Below are positions 63,865-64,000 of a DNA stretch of 64,000 nt, piece by piece. Made by a program: the position numbers and the translations under genes. Position 1 is the stretch's first letter. Each line of letters opens with the position of its first letter. The notes under the pieces were generated by a model, which did no database searches, was not told where the DNA came from, and worked only from the letters and a program-made list of their open reading frames with translations. Source of the stretch: an unicellular cyanobacterium SU2 (GTDB taxonomy: Bacteria; Cyanobacteriota; Cyanobacteriia; Cyanobacteriales; Microcystaceae); contig NEED01000073.1 in NCBI GenBank assembly GCA_002110465.1, positions 246,338-310,337 of the forward strand, given 5' to 3'.

Positions 63865-64000
63865 TCAACCATTATGAGGATCGTTAATGTATTCTAATAT
63901 GATTTGAGTGCTAACTTTTCCTGTTGTATCAAACATATAGGAATGAGTCCAAAGGGAGGGAAGTTTTAATAATTCTGGAAATTCTTGCCTAAGATATCGA
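63865..64000 (-). CDS. tnpA: IS200/IS605-family transposase (Y1-type TnpA), C-terminal end, partial
   Basis: The frame runs in from the right edge of the window and gives about 45 residues: ...REFPELLKLPSLWTHSYM-like, then TTGKVSTQIILEYINDP and stop (63865-63867). The segment LPSLWTHSY.....G.VST matches the end of Y1-transposase TnpA proteins, including the catalytic-tyrosine helix only if upstream sequence continues. The rest is outside the window. Confidence 0.75.
   Translation of the reverse strand, partial: RYLRQEFPELLKLPSLWTHSYMFDTTGKVSTQIILEYINDPHNG

Overview
The window looks like a chromosomal segment of a unicellular, low-GC cyanobacterium. The evidence is the many HIP1 octamers (GCGATCGC), genes for sulfolipid synthesis (sqdB), tocopherol methylation, a bilin-type heme oxygenase, a PsbQ-like protein and a MntCAB manganese transporter, and many short tandem repeats between genes. 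Gene content and style resemble the Cyanothece/Crocosphaera group; that is an inference from protein resemblance, not a database match. No rRNA, tRNA or CRISPR array was recognised.

Layout. 0-6.5 kb: a decayed Uma2 gene, a fused pyrF-pyrE gene, a pentapeptide-repeat protein, pyrG, and a deleted group II intron directly behind pyrG. 6.5-13 kb: a GAF protein with a degenerate histidine-kinase core, an overlapping two-partner secretion pair (TpsA/TpsB) and a small secreted Cys-tailed peptide. 13-20 kb: three DsrE/DsrH-like genes behind a near-perfect CRP-type palindrome, a Bax1/DUF790 nuclease-like gene, and a tight run of TPR, class II aldolase, Fe(II)/2-oxoglutarate dioxygenase and gamma-tocopherol methyltransferase genes. 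20-34.6 kb: mostly housekeeping (sqdB, accD, prepilin peptidase, hisD, argC, GH13 amylase, ho1) with a VCBS/ASPIC protein, a repeat-bearing lipoprotein and a conserved exported protein. 34.8-38 kb: mntC-mntA-mntB followed at once by a PsbQ-like gene that has lost its signal peptide. 38-44 kb: pentapeptide protein, UPF0284, CPBP protease, DUF3531, remnants of a defence-like gene and of an IS630-type transposase, and an ABC exporter.

44.3-64 kb is the most accessory part. It has an IS607-type element (serine recombinase plus TnpB) with 21-bp perfect inverted repeats, a membrane alpha/beta-hydrolase-like gene next to an SRPBCC-lipoxygenase fusion, a MATE exporter and recJ. A two-gene STAND NTPase module follows, whose members share a sequence tag. 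Then come rsmD, a BrnT-like toxin/antitoxin pair, a tandem family of coiled-coil membrane proteins, hisH, a pyroglutamyl-peptidase-like gene, hcp and the end of an IS200/IS605 transposase.

The best candidate for an undescribed system is the STAND module at 55.1-58.5 kb. A 133-aa helper and a 965-aa P-loop/TPR protein share a motif of about 28 residues; the NTPase carries ten almost identical 40-residue TPR units and ends in a Trp/Arg-rich amphipathic tail. Other notable points are the SRPBCC-lipoxygenase fusion, the PsbQ-like gene beside the Mn transporter, a MITE-like repeat family with three copies here, and a hairpin repeat inserted in frame in tnpB.
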